Source: Enterobacter oligotrophicus (lineage in GTDB: Bacteria > Pseudomonadota > Gammaproteobacteria > Enterobacterales > Enterobacteriaceae). Taken from it: 64,000 nucleotides of DNA. Position 1 is the stretch's first letter. Each line of letters begins with the position of its first letter. The stretch covers positions 3,844,001-3,908,000 of the forward strand of contig NZ_AP019007.1 of assembly GCF_009176645.1 (NCBI RefSeq). Direction: 5' to 3'. This document shows positions 28,321 to 38,891 of the stretch, piece after piece. The notes below the pieces were generated by a model. It did not search any database. It saw nothing but the letters and a program-made list of their open reading frames with translations, and had not been told where the DNA came from. The position numbers and the translations under genes are program-made.

Positions 28321-29112
28321 ATGCCAGAAGGTCCGGAGATCCGTCGCGCGGCGGATAGCCTGGAGGCGGCGATAAAGGGCAAACCCCTGACGGATGTCTG
28401 GTTTGCCTTTCCTCAACTGAAACCGTTTGAATCACAGCTGGTGGGGCAGACGGTGACCCATATTGAAACGCGCGGCAAAGCGTTGCTCACCCACTTTTCC
28501 CATAACCTGACGTTATACAGCCATAATCAGCTTTACGGTGTCTGGCGTGTGGTGAATGCGGATGAACAGCCACAAACCACGCGCGTGCTGCGCGTCAGGC
28601 TGCAAACGGCGGAAAAAGCCATCCTGCTTTACAGCGCGTCGGATATCGAAATGTTAACGCCGGAGCAGCTACTCGTTCATCCGTTCCTGCAGCGCGTTGG
28701 GCCGGATGTGCTGGATATGCAGTTGACGGCAAGCGATGTGAAAGCCCGATTGCTATCGCCCAAATTCCGCAACCGGCAGTTTTCCGGTCTGTTGCTCGAT
28801 CAGGCGTTTCTGGCGGGATTAGGCAACTACCTGCGGGTGGAAATCCTCTGGGAAGTGGGGCTGGCGGCGCAGCATAAAGCCTCTCAGCTAAGTGACATGC
28901 AGCTGGAGGCGCTATCTCATGCGCTACTGGATATCCCGCGTCTGTCGTACAACACGCGTGGCGTGGTGGATGATAATAAGCATCACGGGGCGCTGTTCCG
29001 GTTTAAAGTGTTTCATCGGGCGGGGGAAAAGTGTGAGCGGTGTGGTGGGGTGATAGAGAAGACAACGCTCTCTTCAAGACCGTTTTACTGGTGTCCAGGG
29101 TGCCAGATGTAA
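28321..29112 (+). CDS. nei: Endonuclease VIII (DNA glycosylase/AP lyase)
   Basis: Removes oxidised pyrimidines and cleaves the abasic site. 263 residues as in E. coli. After Met removal the protein begins PEGPEI, with catalytic Pro and Glu; Lys near 53 lies in RGKALL. The helix-two-turns-helix and a C-terminal zinc finger CERCGG...CPGCQ are intact. In E. coli abrB and a fimbrial cluster follow; here the next gene is gltA, converging from the right. Confidence 0.97.
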   Translation: MPEGPEIRRAADSLEAAIKGKPLTDVWFAFPQLKPFESQLVGQTVTHIETRGKALLTHFSHNLTLYSHNQLYGVWRVVNADEQPQTTRVLRVRLQTAEKAILLYSASDIEMLTPEQLLVHPFLQRVGPDVLDMQLTASDVKARLLSPKFRNRQFSGLLLDQAFLAGLGNYLRVEILWEVGLAAQHKASQLSDMQLEALSHALLDIPRLSYNTRGVVDDNKHHGALFRFKVFHRAGEKCERCGGVIEKTTLSSRPFYWCPGCQM

Positions 29113-29138
29113 AAAAGCCGGGTGGCGGAGGTCAAAGC

Positions 29139-29166
29139 AAAACGGCAACGAAAGTTGCCGTTTTTA
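29139..29166. terminator. Hairpin terminator after nei
   Basis: The 11-bp stem AAAACGGCAAC/GTTGCCGTTTT with loop GAAA is followed by T. The A tract on the other side lets it serve as a minus-strand terminator too. Confidence 0.9.
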
Positions 29167-29172
29167 ATATTT

Positions 29173-29209
29173 TCACCCTCTCCCTGTGGGAGAGGGCCGG
29201 GGTGAGGGC
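29173..29209. repeat. Short palindromic intergenic repeat between nei and gltA
   Basis: CACCCTCTCCC-TGT-GGGAGAGGG plus CCGGGGTGAGGG forms overlapping inverted repeats. I recognise it as a common enterobacterial intergenic palindrome, though I cannot name the class with certainty. Confidence 0.55.
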
Positions 29210-29231
29210 ATCAGGCCGCACCCAACGTCTG

Positions 29232-30515
29232 TTAACGCTTCAGGTCAGACTTAAAATCACGCTGCTCGTAGCCGGTATACAGCTGACGAGGACGGGCGAT
29301 TTTCATGCCTTCGCTGTGCATTTCGTTCCAGTGCGCAATCCATCCCACGGTACGGGCCATGGCGAAGATCACGGTGAACATGGAAGACGGAATGCCCATC
29401 GCTTTCAGGATGATACCGGAGTAGAAGTCGACGTTCGGGTAGAGTTTCTTCTCGATGAAGTACGGGTCGTTCAGCGCGATGTGTTCCAGCTCCATCGCCA
29501 CTTCCAGCAGATCGTCTTTGGTGCCCAGCTCTTTCAGCACTTCGTGGCAGGTCTCACGCATGACGGTGGCGCGCGGGTCATAGTTTTTGTAAACACGGTG
29601 ACCGAAGCCCATCAGGCGGAAGGAGTCATTCTTGTCTTTCGCGCGACGCACGAACTCAGGAATGTGCTCAACAGAGCTGATCTCTTCCAGCATCTTCAGT
29701 GCCGCTTCGTTCGCGCCGCCGTGCGCCGGTCCCCACAGGGAGGCAATACCCGCAGCGATACAGGCGAACGGGTTCGCGCCTGACGAGCCAGCGGTACGGA
29801 CGGTAGAGGTAGAGGCGTTTTGTTCGTGGTCAGCGTGCAGGATCAGAATACGGTCCATCGCACGTTCCAGCACCGGGTTCACTTCATACTCTTCGCACGG
29901 CGTGGAGAACATCATGCGCAGGAAGTTGCCGGCGTAGGAGAGGTCGTTACGTGGATATACAAACGGCTGACCGATGGAATATTTGTAACACATCGCCGCC
30001 ATGGTTGGCATTTTGGACAGCAGACGGTAAGCGGCGATTTCACGGTGACGTGGGTTGTTCACGTCCAGCGAGTCATGGTAGAACGCCGCCAGCGCACCGG
30101 TAATCCCACACATCACCGCCATCGGGTGAGAGTCACGACGGAACGCATGGAACAGACGGGTAATCTGCTCATGGATCATGGTGTGACGGGTCACGGTGGT
30201 TTTGAATTCATCGTACTGCGCCTGCGTTGGTTTTTCGCCGTTCAGCAGGATATAGCACACTTCCAGATAGTTGGAGTCGGTGGCTAACTGATCGATGGGG
30301 AAGCCGCGATGGAGCAGGATACCTTCGTCACCGTCAATGTAGGTGATTTTGGATTCGCAAGATGCGGTAGAGGTGAATCCAGGGTCAAAGGTGAAAACGC
30401 CTTTTGAACCCAGCGTACGGATATCAATAACATCCTGACCGAGCGTGCCTTTTAGCACATCCAGTTCAATAGCAGTGTCACCACCCAGGGTGAGCTTTGC
30501 CTTTGTATCAGCCAT
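29232..30515 (-). CDS. gltA: Citrate synthase (type II, hexameric)
   Basis: Condenses oxaloacetate and acetyl-CoA at the entry to the citric-acid cycle. 427 residues as in E. coli. The N-terminal NADH-regulated domain is typical of the hexameric form. Catalytic residues are in [15 protein letters not shown] (His near 265), [14 protein letters not shown] (His near 306) and NVDFYSG (Asp near 363). It is read away from sdhC with a 654-base control region between the starts. It converges on nei. Confidence 0.98.
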   Translation of the reverse strand: MADTKAKLTLGGDTAIELDVLKGTLGQDVIDIRTLGSKGVFTFDPGFTSTASCESKITYIDGDEGILLHRGFPIDQLATDSNYLEVCYILLNGEKPTQAQYDEFKTTVTRHTMIHEQITRLFHAFRRDSHPMAVMCGITGALAAFYHDSLDVNNPRHREIAAYRLLSKMPTMAAMCYKYSIGQPFVYPRNDLSYAGNFLRMMFSTPCEEYEVNPVLERAMDRILILHADHEQNASTSTVRTAGSSGANPFACIAAGIASLWGPAHGGANEAALKMLEEISSVEHIPEFVRRAKDKNDSFRLMGFGHRVYKNYDPRATVMRETCHEVLKELGTKDDLLEVAMELEHIALNDPYFIEKKLYPNVDFYSGIILKAMGIPSSMFTVIFAMARTVGWIAHWNEMHSEGMKIARPRQLYTGYEQRDFKSDLKR

Positions 30516-30825
30516 TTACGGTCTCCTTAGCGCCTTATGCTTAAGACTGCGGTTCACCGGATTTGCCTTCAACTGTTAATCACCGTTACCAGATTGTTAT
30601 TTGGCTTACCGCTCAGCTCACGAGGAGAAACCAGGGTACAGAGCTATGGCGCCTTGCAGGTAAACGAATGAAATATCAGTGAAATAACAGCAAATCAGCG
30701 TTTTTGCAGTCCGAATTATTCAAACCTGTATATCACTAATAACTGTCCTGATAACTTCGGTCAATACCATCACACTGTTACATAACTATTTGTCAGGTGA
30801 AAGAGAGACCTCATAACTTTTGCGC

Positions 30826-30855
30826 ATTATATGCCTTTTCTGATGACGTTTGTAA
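30826..30855 (-). promoter_or_regulatory. gltA promoter
   Basis: On the minus strand: TTACAA (-35), 18-base spacer, perfect TATAAT (-10, 30831-30826). It lies about 310 bases before the gltA ATG, consistent with the long leader known in E. coli. Confidence 0.6.
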
Positions 30856-30909
30856 CAATATTGTTTAACATTTGTCAAATCAGATGATTAAAAATTAAAA
30901 ATATGTTGT

Positions 30910-30931
30910 TATCGTGACCCTGATCACTGTT
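30910..30931. promoter_or_regulatory. CRP-like site between gltA and sdhC
   Basis: CGTGA-CCCTGA-TCACT fits the CRP consensus TGTGA-N6-TCACA at 8 of 10 positions. It is centred about 80 bases upstream of the expected sdhC transcription start, a usual activating position. Confidence 0.55.
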
Positions 30932-30965
30932 CCAGAGAAAACCCGACAAACTGTATGTAGGTTAA

Positions 30966-30994
30966 TTGTAATGATTTTGTGAACGGCCTATACT
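30966..30994 (+). promoter_or_regulatory. sdhC promoter
   Basis: TTGTAA (30966-30971), a 17-base spacer and TATACT (30989-30994) lie 175 bases before the sdhC ATG. The surrounding sequence resembles the E. coli sdh promoter. Confidence 0.75.
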
Positions 30995-31169
30995 GCCGCC
31001 AGGTCTCCGGAACACCCTGCAATCCCGAGCCACCCAGCGTTGTAACGTGTCGTTTTAGCATTTGGAAGCAATGTTTTGCATGACGCGCAGTTATAGAAAA
31101 GGAACGCTGCTTGACCCGCATCGCAGTCCGGAGGAAGGAAACAATAAGAACAGCATGTGGGCGTTATTC

Positions 31170-31559
31170 ATGATAAGAAATGTGAAAAAACAAAGACCTG
31201 TCAATCTGGATCTCAAAACGATCCGATTCCCTGTAACAGCAATAGCGTCCATTTTGCACCGCGTATCCGGTGTGATTACGTTTGTGGCGGTCGGTATTCT
31301 GCTGTGGTTACTGGGAACCAGCCTCTCGTCTCCTGAAGGATTCCTCCAGGCCTCTGCCATCATGAATAGCTTCTTCGTGAAATTTATCATGTGGGGCATT
31401 CTCACCGCGCTGGCCTACCACGTTGTCGGTGGTGTTCGCCATATGCTGATGGATTTTGGCTATCTGGAAGAGACTTTCGAAGCCGGGAAACGCTCCGCTA
31501 ACATTTCATTTGTGATCACTGTCGTGCTTTCACTTCTTGCAGGAGTTCTCGTATGGTAA
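31170..31559 (+). CDS. sdhC: Succinate dehydrogenase cytochrome b556 subunit
   Basis: Membrane anchor of complex II, binding haem b and ubiquinone with SdhD. 129 residues as in E. coli. Three membrane helices; SILHRVSGV (near residue 27) bears the quinone-site Ser/Arg, and [15 protein letters not shown] (near 82) includes the haem-ligand His. I chose the ATG at 31170 (MIRNVKKQ); upstream in-frame starts exist but are not family-like. It overlaps sdhD by seven bases. The start region is a known small-RNA target in E. coli. Confidence 0.97.
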   Translation: MIRNVKKQRPVNLDLKTIRFPVTAIASILHRVSGVITFVAVGILLWLLGTSLSSPEGFLQASAIMNSFFVKFIMWGILTALAYHVVGGVRHMLMDFGYLEETFEAGKRSANISFVITVVLSLLAGVLVW

Positions 31560-31900
31560 GCAACGCCTCCGCATTAGGACGCAACGGCGTACATGACTTC
31601 ATTCTGGTTCGCGCTACCGCCATCGTCCTCACCCTTTACATCATCTATATGATCGGTTTCTTCGCGACCAGCGGGACGCTGACGTGGGAAATCTGGAGTG
31701 GGTTCTTCGGATCTGCCTTCACCAAAGTGTTCACCCTGCTGGCCCTGTTCTCCATCCTTATTCATGCCTGGATTGGCATGTGGCAGGTGTTGACCGATTA
31801 CGTTAAACCGTTGGCGATTCGCCTTCCTCTGCAGCTGGCTATTGTCGTTGCTCTGGTGGTTTACGTTATTTATGGATTCGTTGTGGTGTGGGGTGTGTAA
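31553..31900 (+). CDS. sdhD: Succinate dehydrogenase membrane anchor subunit
   Basis: Second anchor of complex II, 115 residues as in E. coli. Three membrane helices; the conserved segment [19 protein letters not shown] (near residue 68) contains haem- and quinone-site residues. It starts inside the end of sdhC, and its TAA shares the final A with the sdhA ATG, so sdhC, sdhD and sdhA are tightly coupled. Confidence 0.97.
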   Translation: MVSNASALGRNGVHDFILVRATAIVLTLYIIYMIGFFATSGTLTWEIWSGFFGSAFTKVFTLLALFSILIHAWIGMWQVLTDYVKPLAIRLPLQLAIVVALVVYVIYGFVVVWGV

Positions 31901-33666
31901 TGAAACTGCCAGTCAGAGAATTTGATGCTGTTGTGATTGGTGCGGGTGGCGCAGGTATGCGCGCCGCACTGCAAATTTCCCAGAGCGGCCAGTCCTGTGC
32001 GCTGCTCTCTAAAGTATTCCCGACCCGTTCCCACACTGTGTCTGCGCAGGGCGGTATTACCGTTGCGCTGGGTAACTCCCATGAAGATAACTGGGAATGG
32101 CACATGTACGACACGGTAAAAGGTTCCGATTACATCGGTGACCAGGATGCCATCGAATATATGTGTAAAACCGGCCCGGAAGCGATTCTGGAGCTGGACC
32201 ACATGGGGCTACCGTTCTCCCGTCTGGAAAATGGCACTATCTATCAGCGTCCGTTTGGTGGCCAGTCGAAAAACTTCGGCGGCGAGCAGGCGGCACGTAC
32301 TGCGGCAGCGGCTGACCGTACCGGCCACGCGCTGCTGCACACGCTTTATCAGCAGAACCTGAAAAACCACACCACCATTTTCTCCGAGTGGTATGCGCTG
32401 GATCTGGTGAAAAACGCCGATGGCGCAGTCGTAGGCTGTACCGCGCTGTGCATCGAAACCGGTGAAGTGGTCTACTTCAAAGCCCGCGCAACCGTGCTGG
32501 CAACCGGCGGCGCTGGCCGTATTTACCAGTCCACCACCAACGCCCACATCAACACTGGTGACGGCGTCGGTATGGCTATCCGCGCGGGCGTGCCGGTGCA
32601 GGATATGGAAATGTGGCAGTTCCACCCAACCGGTATCGCCGGTGCAGGCGTTCTGGTAACAGAAGGCTGCCGTGGTGAAGGTGGCTACCTGCTGAACAAA
32701 CACGGCGAGCGCTTCATGGAGCGTTATGCCCCGAACGCGAAAGACCTGGCGGGTCGTGACGTGGTGGCACGTTCCATCATGATCGAAATCCGTGAAGGCC
32801 GCGGCTGTGACGGCCCGTGGGGTCCACACGCCAAGCTGAAACTCGACCATCTGGGTAAAGAGGTGCTGGAATCCCGCCTGCCGGGCATTCTGGAGCTGTC
32901 CCGCACCTTCGCTCATGTTGACCCGGTGAAAGAGCCGATTCCGGTTATCCCAACCTGCCACTACATGATGGGCGGTATTCCGACCAAAGTGACCGGCCAG
33001 GCGCTGACCGTGAACGAGCAGGGCGAAGACGTGGTGATTCCTGGCCTGTTCGCGGTAGGTGAAATTGCCTGCGTATCCGTACACGGTGCGAACCGTCTGG
33101 GCGGCAACTCCCTGCTGGACCTGGTGGTGTTTGGTCGTGCAGTCGGTCTGCATCTGCAGGAGTCCATTGCCGAGCAGGGCGCGCTGCGTGACGCGACCGA
33201 CGACGAAATTGATGCCTCTCTTGAGCGCCTCAACCGCTGGAACGGAAACCGTAACGGCGAAGATCCGGTGGAAATCCGTAAAGCGCTGCAGGAATGTATG
33301 CAGCACAACTTCTCGGTATTCCGCGAAGGTGACGCGATGGCCAAAGGTCTTGAGCAGCTGAAAGCGATCCGCGAGCGTCTGAAGAATGCCCGTCTCGACG
33401 ACACCTCCAGCGAGTTCAACACCCAGCGCGTCGAGTGTCTGGAGCTGGATAACCTGATGGAAACCGCCTTCGCGACCGCGATGTCGGCAAACTTCCGTAC
33501 CGAAAGCCGTGGCGCGCATAGCCGCTTCGACTTCCCGGATCGTGATGATGAAAACTGGCTGTGCCATTCCCTGTATCTGCCAGAGTCGGAAACCATGACG
33601 CGTCGTAGCGTCAATATGGAACCGAAACTGCGTCCGGCGTTCCCGCCGAAGATTCGTACTTACTAA
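31900..33666 (+). CDS. sdhA: Succinate dehydrogenase flavoprotein subunit
   Basis: Oxidises succinate to fumarate through covalently bound FAD. 588 residues as in E. coli. The dinucleotide fold [13 protein letters not shown] (near residue 12), the FAD-linking His in SHTVSAQGG (His near 45), the substrate region HPTGIAGAG (near 242) and the catalytic Arg in GRDVVARS (near 286) are visible. Its ATG at 31900 overlaps the sdhD stop by one base. An in-frame GTG/ATG four codons upstream is not needed. Confidence 0.98.
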   Translation: MKLPVREFDAVVIGAGGAGMRAALQISQSGQSCALLSKVFPTRSHTVSAQGGITVALGNSHEDNWEWHMYDTVKGSDYIGDQDAIEYMCKTGPEAILELDHMGLPFSRLENGTIYQRPFGGQSKNFGGEQAARTAAAADRTGHALLHTLYQQNLKNHTTIFSEWYALDLVKNADGAVVGCTALCIETGEVVYFKARATVLATGGAGRIYQSTTNAHINTGDGVGMAIRAGVPVQDMEMWQFHPTGIAGAGVLVTEGCRGEGGYLLNKHGERFMERYAPNAKDLAGRDVVARSIMIEIREGRGCDGPWGPHAKLKLDHLGKEVLESRLPGILELSRTFAHVDPVKEPIPVIPTCHYMMGGIPTKVTGQALTVNEQGEDVVIPGLFAVGEIACVSVHGANRLGGNSLLDLVVFGRAVGLHLQESIAEQGALRDATDDEIDASLERLNRWNGNRNGEDPVEIRKALQECMQHNFSVFREGDAMAKGLEQLKAIRERLKNARLDDTSSEFNTQRVECLELDNLMETAFATAMSANFRTESRGAHSRFDFPDRDDENWLCHSLYLPESETMTRRSVNMEPKLRPAFPPKIRTY

Positions 33667-33681
33667 TGCGGAGACAGGATA

Positions 33682-34398
33682 ATGAAACTCGAATTCTCAG
33701 TTTATCGTTATAACCCGGATGTTGATGATGCTCCGCGCATGCAGGATTACACCCTGGAAGCGGAAGAAGGTCGCGACATGATGCTGCTGGATGCCTTAAT
33801 CCAGCTGAAAGAAAAAGATCCGACACTGTCGTTTCGTCGCTCCTGCCGTGAAGGGGTTTGTGGCTCTGACGGTGTGAACATGAACGGCAAAAATGGCCTG
33901 GCCTGCATCACGCCAATTTCCGCGTTGCAGCGTCCTGGTCAGAAAATTGTTATCCGTCCTCTGCCAGGCCTGCCGGTCGTGCGTGATTTGGTGGTAGACA
34001 TGGGGCAATTCTATGCACAATATGAGAAGATTAAGCCTTACTTATTGAATAATGGGCAAAATCCACCCGCTCGTGAGCACTTACAGTCTCCTGAGCAGCG
34101 TGAAAAACTCGATGGGTTGTATGAGTGTATTCTCTGTGCATGTTGTTCGACGTCCTGCCCGTCGTTCTGGTGGAATCCGGACAAGTTTATCGGCCCGGCC
34201 GGTCTGCTGGCTGCCTATCGCTTCCTGATCGATAGCCGCGACACCGAAACCGATAGTCGTCTGGAAGGATTAAGTGACGCTTTCAGCGTATTCCGCTGCC
34301 ATAGCATCATGAACTGCGTCAGTGTGTGTCCTAAGGGGCTAAACCCGACGCGCGCCATCGGCCATATTAAGTCGATGTTGTTGCAGCGCAGTGCGTAA
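33682..34398 (+). CDS. sdhB: Succinate dehydrogenase iron-sulfur subunit
   Basis: Passes electrons from FAD to quinone. 238 residues as in E. coli. Cys sets for three clusters are intact: the 2Fe-2S set starting SCREGVCGSDG (near 55) with a later Cys in NGLAC; the 4Fe-4S set CILCACCSTSCPSF (near 149); and the 3Fe-4S set CHSIMNCVSVCPKG (near 206). It starts 15 bases after sdhA with GGAGACAGG upstream. A 359-base repeat-rich gap separates it from sucA. Confidence 0.98.
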   Translation: MKLEFSVYRYNPDVDDAPRMQDYTLEAEEGRDMMLLDALIQLKEKDPTLSFRRSCREGVCGSDGVNMNGKNGLACITPISALQRPGQKIVIRPLPGLPVVRDLVVDMGQFYAQYEKIKPYLLNNGQNPPAREHLQSPEQREKLDGLYECILCACCSTSCPSFWWNPDKFIGPAGLLAAYRFLIDSRDTETDSRLEGLSDAFSVFRCHSIMNCVSVCPKGLNPTRAIGHIKSMLLQRSA

Positions 34399-34407
34399 GT
34401 AACAACG

Positions 34408-34472
34408 CCGGATGGCGCTGCGCTTATCCGGCCTACGTAACAGTAGGCCCGGTAAGCGCAGCGCCACCGGGC
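34408..34472. repeat. BIME (paired REP elements) between sdhB and sucA
   Basis: Two inverse REP units, 34408-34437 (GCCGGATGGCGCTGCGCTTA...) and 34443-34472 (...AAGCGCAGCGCCACCGGGC), six bases apart. No T run follows, so it probably stabilises sdh mRNA rather than ending it. Confidence 0.8.
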
Positions 34473-34480
34473 AAATTGCA

Positions 34481-34653
34481 GAAACCTTTAAAAACTGCCA
34501 GATAAGTAAATAATCGAGACGTTCAGCGCGAGATAAGGCGCGGTTGAATGAATCCCCTGGAGCATAGTTAACTATGTGACTGGGGTGAGTGAAAGTCGCA
34601 ACGCAGTCGCAGCCGGAACGACGAAGATTATTTAGACAGTTTCTAAAGGTTCC
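34481..34653. repeat. ERIC-like element inside a longer inverted repeat (sdhB-sucA gap)
   Basis: The core (34507-34634, 128 bases) contains GAATCCCCTGGAGC and GTGACTGGGGTGAG, typical of ERIC, and is bounded by TAAATAATC and its exact complement GATTATTTA. Outside it the inverted repeat continues: 34481-34499 (ending CTTTAAAAACTGCC) against 34635-34653 (GACAGTTTCTAAAG...), about 16 of 19 positions matching. Read through in the sdh-suc mRNA it would form one long hairpin. Confidence 0.7.
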
Positions 34654-34757
34654 TTCGCGGGCCACAAAGAGCTCGCAGGTGAACCCCGGCACGTACACGT
34701 GGTGTGCGTGGTAGTTTCTACGGCGAAAGTAAGCATATAAATGCTTAAGGGATCACG
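34654..34757 (+). other. sucA leader
   Basis: About 100 bases after the inverted repeat. AAGGGATC precedes the sucA ATG. An internal suc promoter is known here in E. coli; I cannot place it with confidence. Confidence 0.4.
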
Positions 34758-37565
34758 ATGCAGAACGGCGCAATGAAAGCCTGGCTGGACTCTTCTTACC
34801 TCTCTGGTGCTAACCAGAGCTGGATAGAACAGCTCTATGAAGACTTCTTAACCGATCCTGACTCAGTGGACGCAAACTGGCGTTCCATGTTCCAGCAGTT
34901 GCCTGGTACAGGGGTCAAACCGGATCAATTCCATTCCAAAACACGTGATTATTTCCGTCGTCTGGCGAAGGATGCCTCACGTTACTCTTCTGCGATTTCC
35001 GACCCTGACACCAATGCGAAGCAGGTTAAAGTCCTGCAGCTTATCAACGCTTATCGCTTCCGTGGTCACCAGCATGCGAATCTCGATCCGCTGGGACTGT
35101 GGCAGCAAGATCGTGTAGCGGATCTCGATCCGGCGTATCACGATCTGACCGAGGCCGATTTCCAGGATAGCTTTAACGTAGGTTCCTTTGCCATCGGCAA
35201 AGACACGATGAAGCTGGGCGAGCTGATTGATGCGCTCAAGCAAACCTACTGCGGTTCCATCGGCGCGGAATACATGCACATTACCTCTACGGAAGAGAAA
35301 CGCTGGATACAGCAGCGCATCGAATCCGTAGCAGGCCACGCGACATTCTCTGCTGAAGAGAAAAAACGCTTCCTGAGCGAACTGACCGCAGCAGAAGGCC
35401 TGGAGCGCTATCTGGGGGCGAAATTCCCTGGCGCGAAACGCTTCTCGCTGGAAGGCGGTGACGCGTTAGTCCCTATGCTGAAAGAGCTGATTCGTCATGC
35501 CGGTAAAAGCGGGACGCGTGAAGTGGTGCTGGGTATGGCGCACCGTGGTCGTCTTAACGTGCTGGTCAACGTACTGGGTAAAAAACCACAGGACCTGTTC
35601 GACGAATTCGCGGGCAAGCATAAAGAACACCTCGGCACCGGTGATGTGAAGTACCACATGGGCTTCTCATCTGATATCGAAACTGAAGGCGGTCAGGTAC
35701 ACCTGGCGCTGGCGTTTAACCCGTCTCACCTCGAAATCGTCAGCCCGGTGGTGATCGGTTCCGTGCGTGCGCGTCTGGATCGTCTGGACGAGCCGAGCAG
35801 CAACAAAGTGTTGCCGATCACCATCCACGGTGATGCGGCGATTACCGGTCAGGGCGTGGTGCAGGAAACCCTGAACATGTCCAAAGCACGTGGTTACGAA
35901 GTGGGCGGTACCGTTCGCATCGTGATTAACAACCAGGTGGGCTTTACCACGTCGAACCCGCTTGATGCGCGTTCCACACCGTACTGCACCGACATCGGAA
36001 AGATGGTACAGGCACCTATCTTCCACGTGAATGCGGATGACCCGGAAGCGGTGGCCTTTGTCACTCGTCTGGCGCTGGACTTCCGTAACACCTTCAAACG
36101 CGACGTGCTGATCGACCTGTTCTGCTACCGCCGTCACGGCCACAACGAAGCTGACGAGCCAAGCGCAACCCAGCCGTTGATGTACCAGAAAATCAAAAAA
36201 CACCCGACGCCGCGCAAAATCTACGCTGACAAGCTGGAAGGCGAGAAAGTGGCGACGCTGGAAGATGCGACCGAGATGGTCAACCTCTACCGCGACGCGC
36301 TGGATGCGGGTGAATGCGTGGTGAAAGAGCTGCGCCCGATGAACATGCACTCCTTTACCTGGTCGCCATACCTCAACCACGAGTGGGATGAGAGCTACCC
36401 GAACAAGGTCGAGATGAAGCGCCTGCAGGAGCTGGCTAAACGCATCAGCACCGTGCCTGAGGCGATCGAGATGCAGTCTCGCGTGGCGAAAATCTATGGT
36501 GACCGTCAGGCCATGGCTGCGGGTGAGAAACTGTTCGACTGGGGTGGCGCGGAAACGCTGGCTTACGCAACGCTGGTTGATGAAGGCATTCCTGTTCGTC
36601 TTTCCGGTGAAGATGCGGGCCGTGGTACCTTCTTCCACCGTCACGCGGTGGTTCACAACCAGACTAACGGTTCAACCTACACGCCGCTGCAGCACGTGCA
36701 TAACGGTCAGGGCCAGTTCAAGGTCTGGGACTCCGTGCTGTCTGAAGAAGCGGTACTGGCCTTCGAATACGGCTACGCCACTGCTGAACCTCGCACCCTG
36801 ACCATCTGGGAAGCGCAGTTCGGCGACTTTGCCAACGGTGCGCAGGTGGTGATCGACCAGTTCATCTCCTCCGGCGAGCAGAAATGGGGCCGCATGTGTG
36901 GTCTGGTGATGCTGCTGCCACACGGTTACGAAGGGCAGGGGCCGGAGCACTCCTCCGCGCGTCTGGAGCGTTATCTGCAACTCTGCGCCGAGCAGAACAT
37001 GCAGGTTTGTGTGCCGTCTACTCCAGCTCAGGTTTACCACATGCTGCGTCGTCAGGCGCTGCGCGGTATGCGCCGTCCGCTGGTGGTGATGTCGCCGAAA
37101 TCGCTGCTGCGTCATCCGCTGGCGGTTTCGAGCCTGGATGAACTGGCCAACGGCACCTTCCTGCCTGCTATCGGCGAGATTGACGAGCTGGACCCGCAGG
37201 CCGTGAAGCGTGTGGTGATGTGTTCTGGTAAGGTTTATTACGACCTGCTGGAACAGCGCCGCAAGAACGATCAAAAAGATGTCGCCATCGTGCGTATCGA
37301 ACAGCTTTATCCCTTCCCGCACCAGGCGGTGCAGGACGCGCTGAAACCGTATGCTCACGTACATGATTTTGTCTGGTGCCAGGAAGAGCCGCTCAACCAG
37401 GGCGCATGGTACTGCAGTCAGCATCATTTCCGTGAAGTGATTCCATTTGGGTCTGCTCTGCGTTATGCAGGTCGCCCGGCCTCCGCCTCTCCGGCGGTAG
37501 GGTATATGTCCGTTCACCAGAAGCAGCAACAAGATCTGGTCAATGACGCGCTGAACGTCGATTAA
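34758..37565 (+). CDS. sucA: 2-oxoglutarate dehydrogenase E1 component
   Basis: Thiamine-diphosphate enzyme decarboxylating 2-oxoglutarate and passing succinyl to SucB. 935 residues (E. coli 933). The N-terminal SucB-binding segment begins [21 protein letters not shown]. Active-site motifs: [11 protein letters not shown] (near 260), [18 protein letters not shown] (near 360), the TDP/Mg segment near INNQVGFTT and DPEAVAFV, and the transketolase-like C-terminal half with [15 protein letters not shown] (near 620). The two extra residues come near SVAGHATFS (near 190). It is followed by sucB 14 bases later. Confidence 0.98.
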   Translation: MQNGAMKAWLDSSYLSGANQSWIEQLYEDFLTDPDSVDANWRSMFQQLPGTGVKPDQFHSKTRDYFRRLAKDASRYSSAISDPDTNAKQVKVLQLINAYRFRGHQHANLDPLGLWQQDRVADLDPAYHDLTEADFQDSFNVGSFAIGKDTMKLGELIDALKQTYCGSIGAEYMHITSTEEKRWIQQRIESVAGHATFSAEEKKRFLSELTAAEGLERYLGAKFPGAKRFSLEGGDALVPMLKELIRHAGKSGTREVVLGMAHRGRLNVLVNVLGKKPQDLFDEFAGKHKEHLGTGDVKYHMGFSSDIETEGGQVHLALAFNPSHLEIVSPVVIGSVRARLDRLDEPSSNKVLPITIHGDAAITGQGVVQETLNMSKARGYEVGGTVRIVINNQVGFTTSNPLDARSTPYCTDIGKMVQAPIFHVNADDPEAVAFVTRLALDFRNTFKRDVLIDLFCYRRHGHNEADEPSATQPLMYQKIKKHPTPRKIYADKLEGEKVATLEDATEMVNLYRDALDAGECVVKELRPMNMHSFTWSPYLNHEWDESYPNKVEMKRLQELAKRISTVPEAIEMQSRVAKIYGDRQAMAAGEKLFDWGGAETLAYATLVDEGIPVRLSGEDAGRGTFFHRHAVVHNQTNGSTYTPLQHVHNGQGQFKVWDSVLSEEAVLAFEYGYATAEPRTLTIWEAQFGDFANGAQVVIDQFISSGEQKWGRMCGLVMLLPHGYEGQGPEHSSARLERYLQLCAEQNMQVCVPSTPAQVYHMLRRQALRGMRRPLVVMSPKSLLRHPLAVSSLDELANGTFLPAIGEIDELDPQAVKRVVMCSGKVYYDLLEQRRKNDQKDVAIVRIEQLYPFPHQAVQDALKPYAHVHDFVWCQEEPLNQGAWYCSQHHFREVIPFGSALRYAGRPASASPAVGYMSVHQKQQQDLVNDALNVD

Positions 37566-37579
37566 TTAAAGGATACATA

Positions 37580-38806
37580 ATGAGTAGCGTAGATATTCTT
37601 GTTCCCGACCTGCCTGAGTCTGTAGCAGATGCAACCGTCGCCACCTGGCACAAGAAACCAGGCGATGCGGTTACCCGCGACGAAGTGCTGGTAGAAATCG
37701 AAACTGACAAAGTGGTACTGGAAGTACCGGCTTCAGCGGATGGCATTCTGGATGCAGTCCTGGAAGATGAAGGCACGACCGTGACCTCTCGCCAGATCCT
37801 GGGTCGCCTGCGTGAAGGCAACAGCGCGGGCAAAGAGTCCAGCGCGAAATCTGAAGAGAAAGCCTCCACGCCAGCGCAGCGCCAGCAGGCCTCTCTGGAA
37901 GAGCAAACCAACGATGCACTCAGCCCGGCGATCCGTCGCCTGCTGGCTGAGCACAGCCTTGACCCAGCAGCCATCAAAGGCACTGGCGTCGGCGGCCGTC
38001 TGACCCGTGAAGATATCGACAAGCATCTGGCGAAAGCGCCTTCGGACGCGAAAGCAGAAGCCAAAGCGCCTGCGGCAGCTCCAGCAGCACAGCCTCAGCT
38101 TGGCGCACGCAGCGAAAAACGCGTGCCGATGACGCGTCTGCGTAAGCGTGTGGCCGAGCGTCTGCTGGAAGCGAAAAACTCCACCGCGATGCTGACCACC
38201 TTCAACGAAGTGAACATGAAGCCCATCATGGATCTGCGTAAGCAGTACGGTGACGCGTTCGAAAAACGTCACGGTATCCGTCTGGGCTTTATGTCCTTCT
38301 ACGTGAAAGCAGTGGTGGAAGCGCTGAAGCGCTACCCGGAAGTGAACGCCTCTATTGACGGCGATGACGTGGTTTATCACAACTACTTCGACGTCAGCAT
38401 GGCGGTATCTACCCCACGTGGCCTGGTGACCCCGGTTCTGCGTGATGTGGACACCCTGGGTATGGCTGATATCGAGAAGAAAATCAAAGAGCTGGCCGTG
38501 AAAGGCCGCGACGGCAAGCTGACCGTAGACGACCTGACCGGCGGTAACTTCACCATTACTAACGGCGGCGTATTCGGTTCACTGATGTCTACCCCAATCA
38601 TCAACCCGCCGCAGAGCGCGATCCTGGGTATGCATGCCATTAAAGATCGCCCGATGGCGGTAGACGGTAAAGTTGAGATCCTGCCAATGATGTACCTGGC
38701 GCTCTCTTACGACCACCGCCTGATCGACGGCCGCGAGTCCGTGGGCTTCCTGGTCGCCATTAAAGAGCTGCTGGAAGATCCAACGCGTCTGCTGCTGGAC
38801 GTTTAG
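37580..38806 (+). CDS. sucB: 2-oxoglutarate dehydrogenase E2 (dihydrolipoyl succinyltransferase)
   Basis: Core of the 2-oxoglutarate dehydrogenase complex, transferring succinyl from lipoate to CoA. 408 residues (E. coli 405). In order: lipoyl domain with Lys44 in [11 protein letters not shown]; linker; peripheral-subunit-binding domain ([17 protein letters not shown], about 112-150); Ala/Pro linker; and the catalytic acyltransferase domain ending with [15 protein letters not shown], whose His is catalytic. The three extra residues lie in the linkers. sucC follows after an 85-base gap with one REP unit. Confidence 0.98.
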   Translation: MSSVDILVPDLPESVADATVATWHKKPGDAVTRDEVLVEIETDKVVLEVPASADGILDAVLEDEGTTVTSRQILGRLREGNSAGKESSAKSEEKASTPAQRQQASLEEQTNDALSPAIRRLLAEHSLDPAAIKGTGVGGRLTREDIDKHLAKAPSDAKAEAKAPAAAPAAQPQLGARSEKRVPMTRLRKRVAERLLEAKNSTAMLTTFNEVNMKPIMDLRKQYGDAFEKRHGIRLGFMSFYVKAVVEALKRYPEVNASIDGDDVVYHNYFDVSMAVSTPRGLVTPVLRDVDTLGMADIEKKIKELAVKGRDGKLTVDDLTGGNFTITNGGVFGSLMSTPIINPPQSAILGMHAIKDRPMAVDGKVEILPMMYLALSYDHRLIDGRESVGFLVAIKELLEDPTRLLLDV

Positions 38807-38818
38807 TTTTTGCAGTCT

Positions 38819-38848
38819 TGCCCGGCGGCGCGTTGCTTGCCGGGCCTA
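38819..38848. repeat. Single REP element between sucB and sucC
   Basis: TGCCCGGCGGCGCGTTGCTT followed by GCCGGGCCTAC has the usual inverted arms GCCCGGC/GCCGGGC. It has no T run, so it likely affects mRNA stability. Confidence 0.7.
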
Positions 38849-38891
38849 CAAAAGCACTACCTAACGATTACCTGAAGGATGGATAGAACAC

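Larger units (their letters stand above)
30516..31169. promoter_or_regulatory. Divergent gltA / sdhC control region
   Basis: 654 bases, A/T-rich in the middle, without a convincing gene. It holds a gltA promoter giving a leader of about 300 bases, a CRP-like site and the sdhC promoter (listed separately), followed by a 170-base sdhC leader. In E. coli the region also binds ArcA and is the target of several small RNAs at sdhC; I did not assign those sites. Confidence 0.7.

Noticed and set aside
29173..29209. Short repeat near nei considered as a CRISPR remnant
   Set aside because: A single overlapping palindrome, no repeated spacer arrangement and no cas gene nearby.
32209..33567. Long open frame (452 codons) on the minus strand opposite sdhA
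   Set aside because: It mirrors a GC-rich, conserved gene; the translation is His/Arg/Val-rich without motifs, and no ribosome site or separate promoter is seen.
35667..36656. Minus-strand frame of 329 codons opposite sucA
   Set aside because: Antisense shadow of sucA; low-complexity basic translation.
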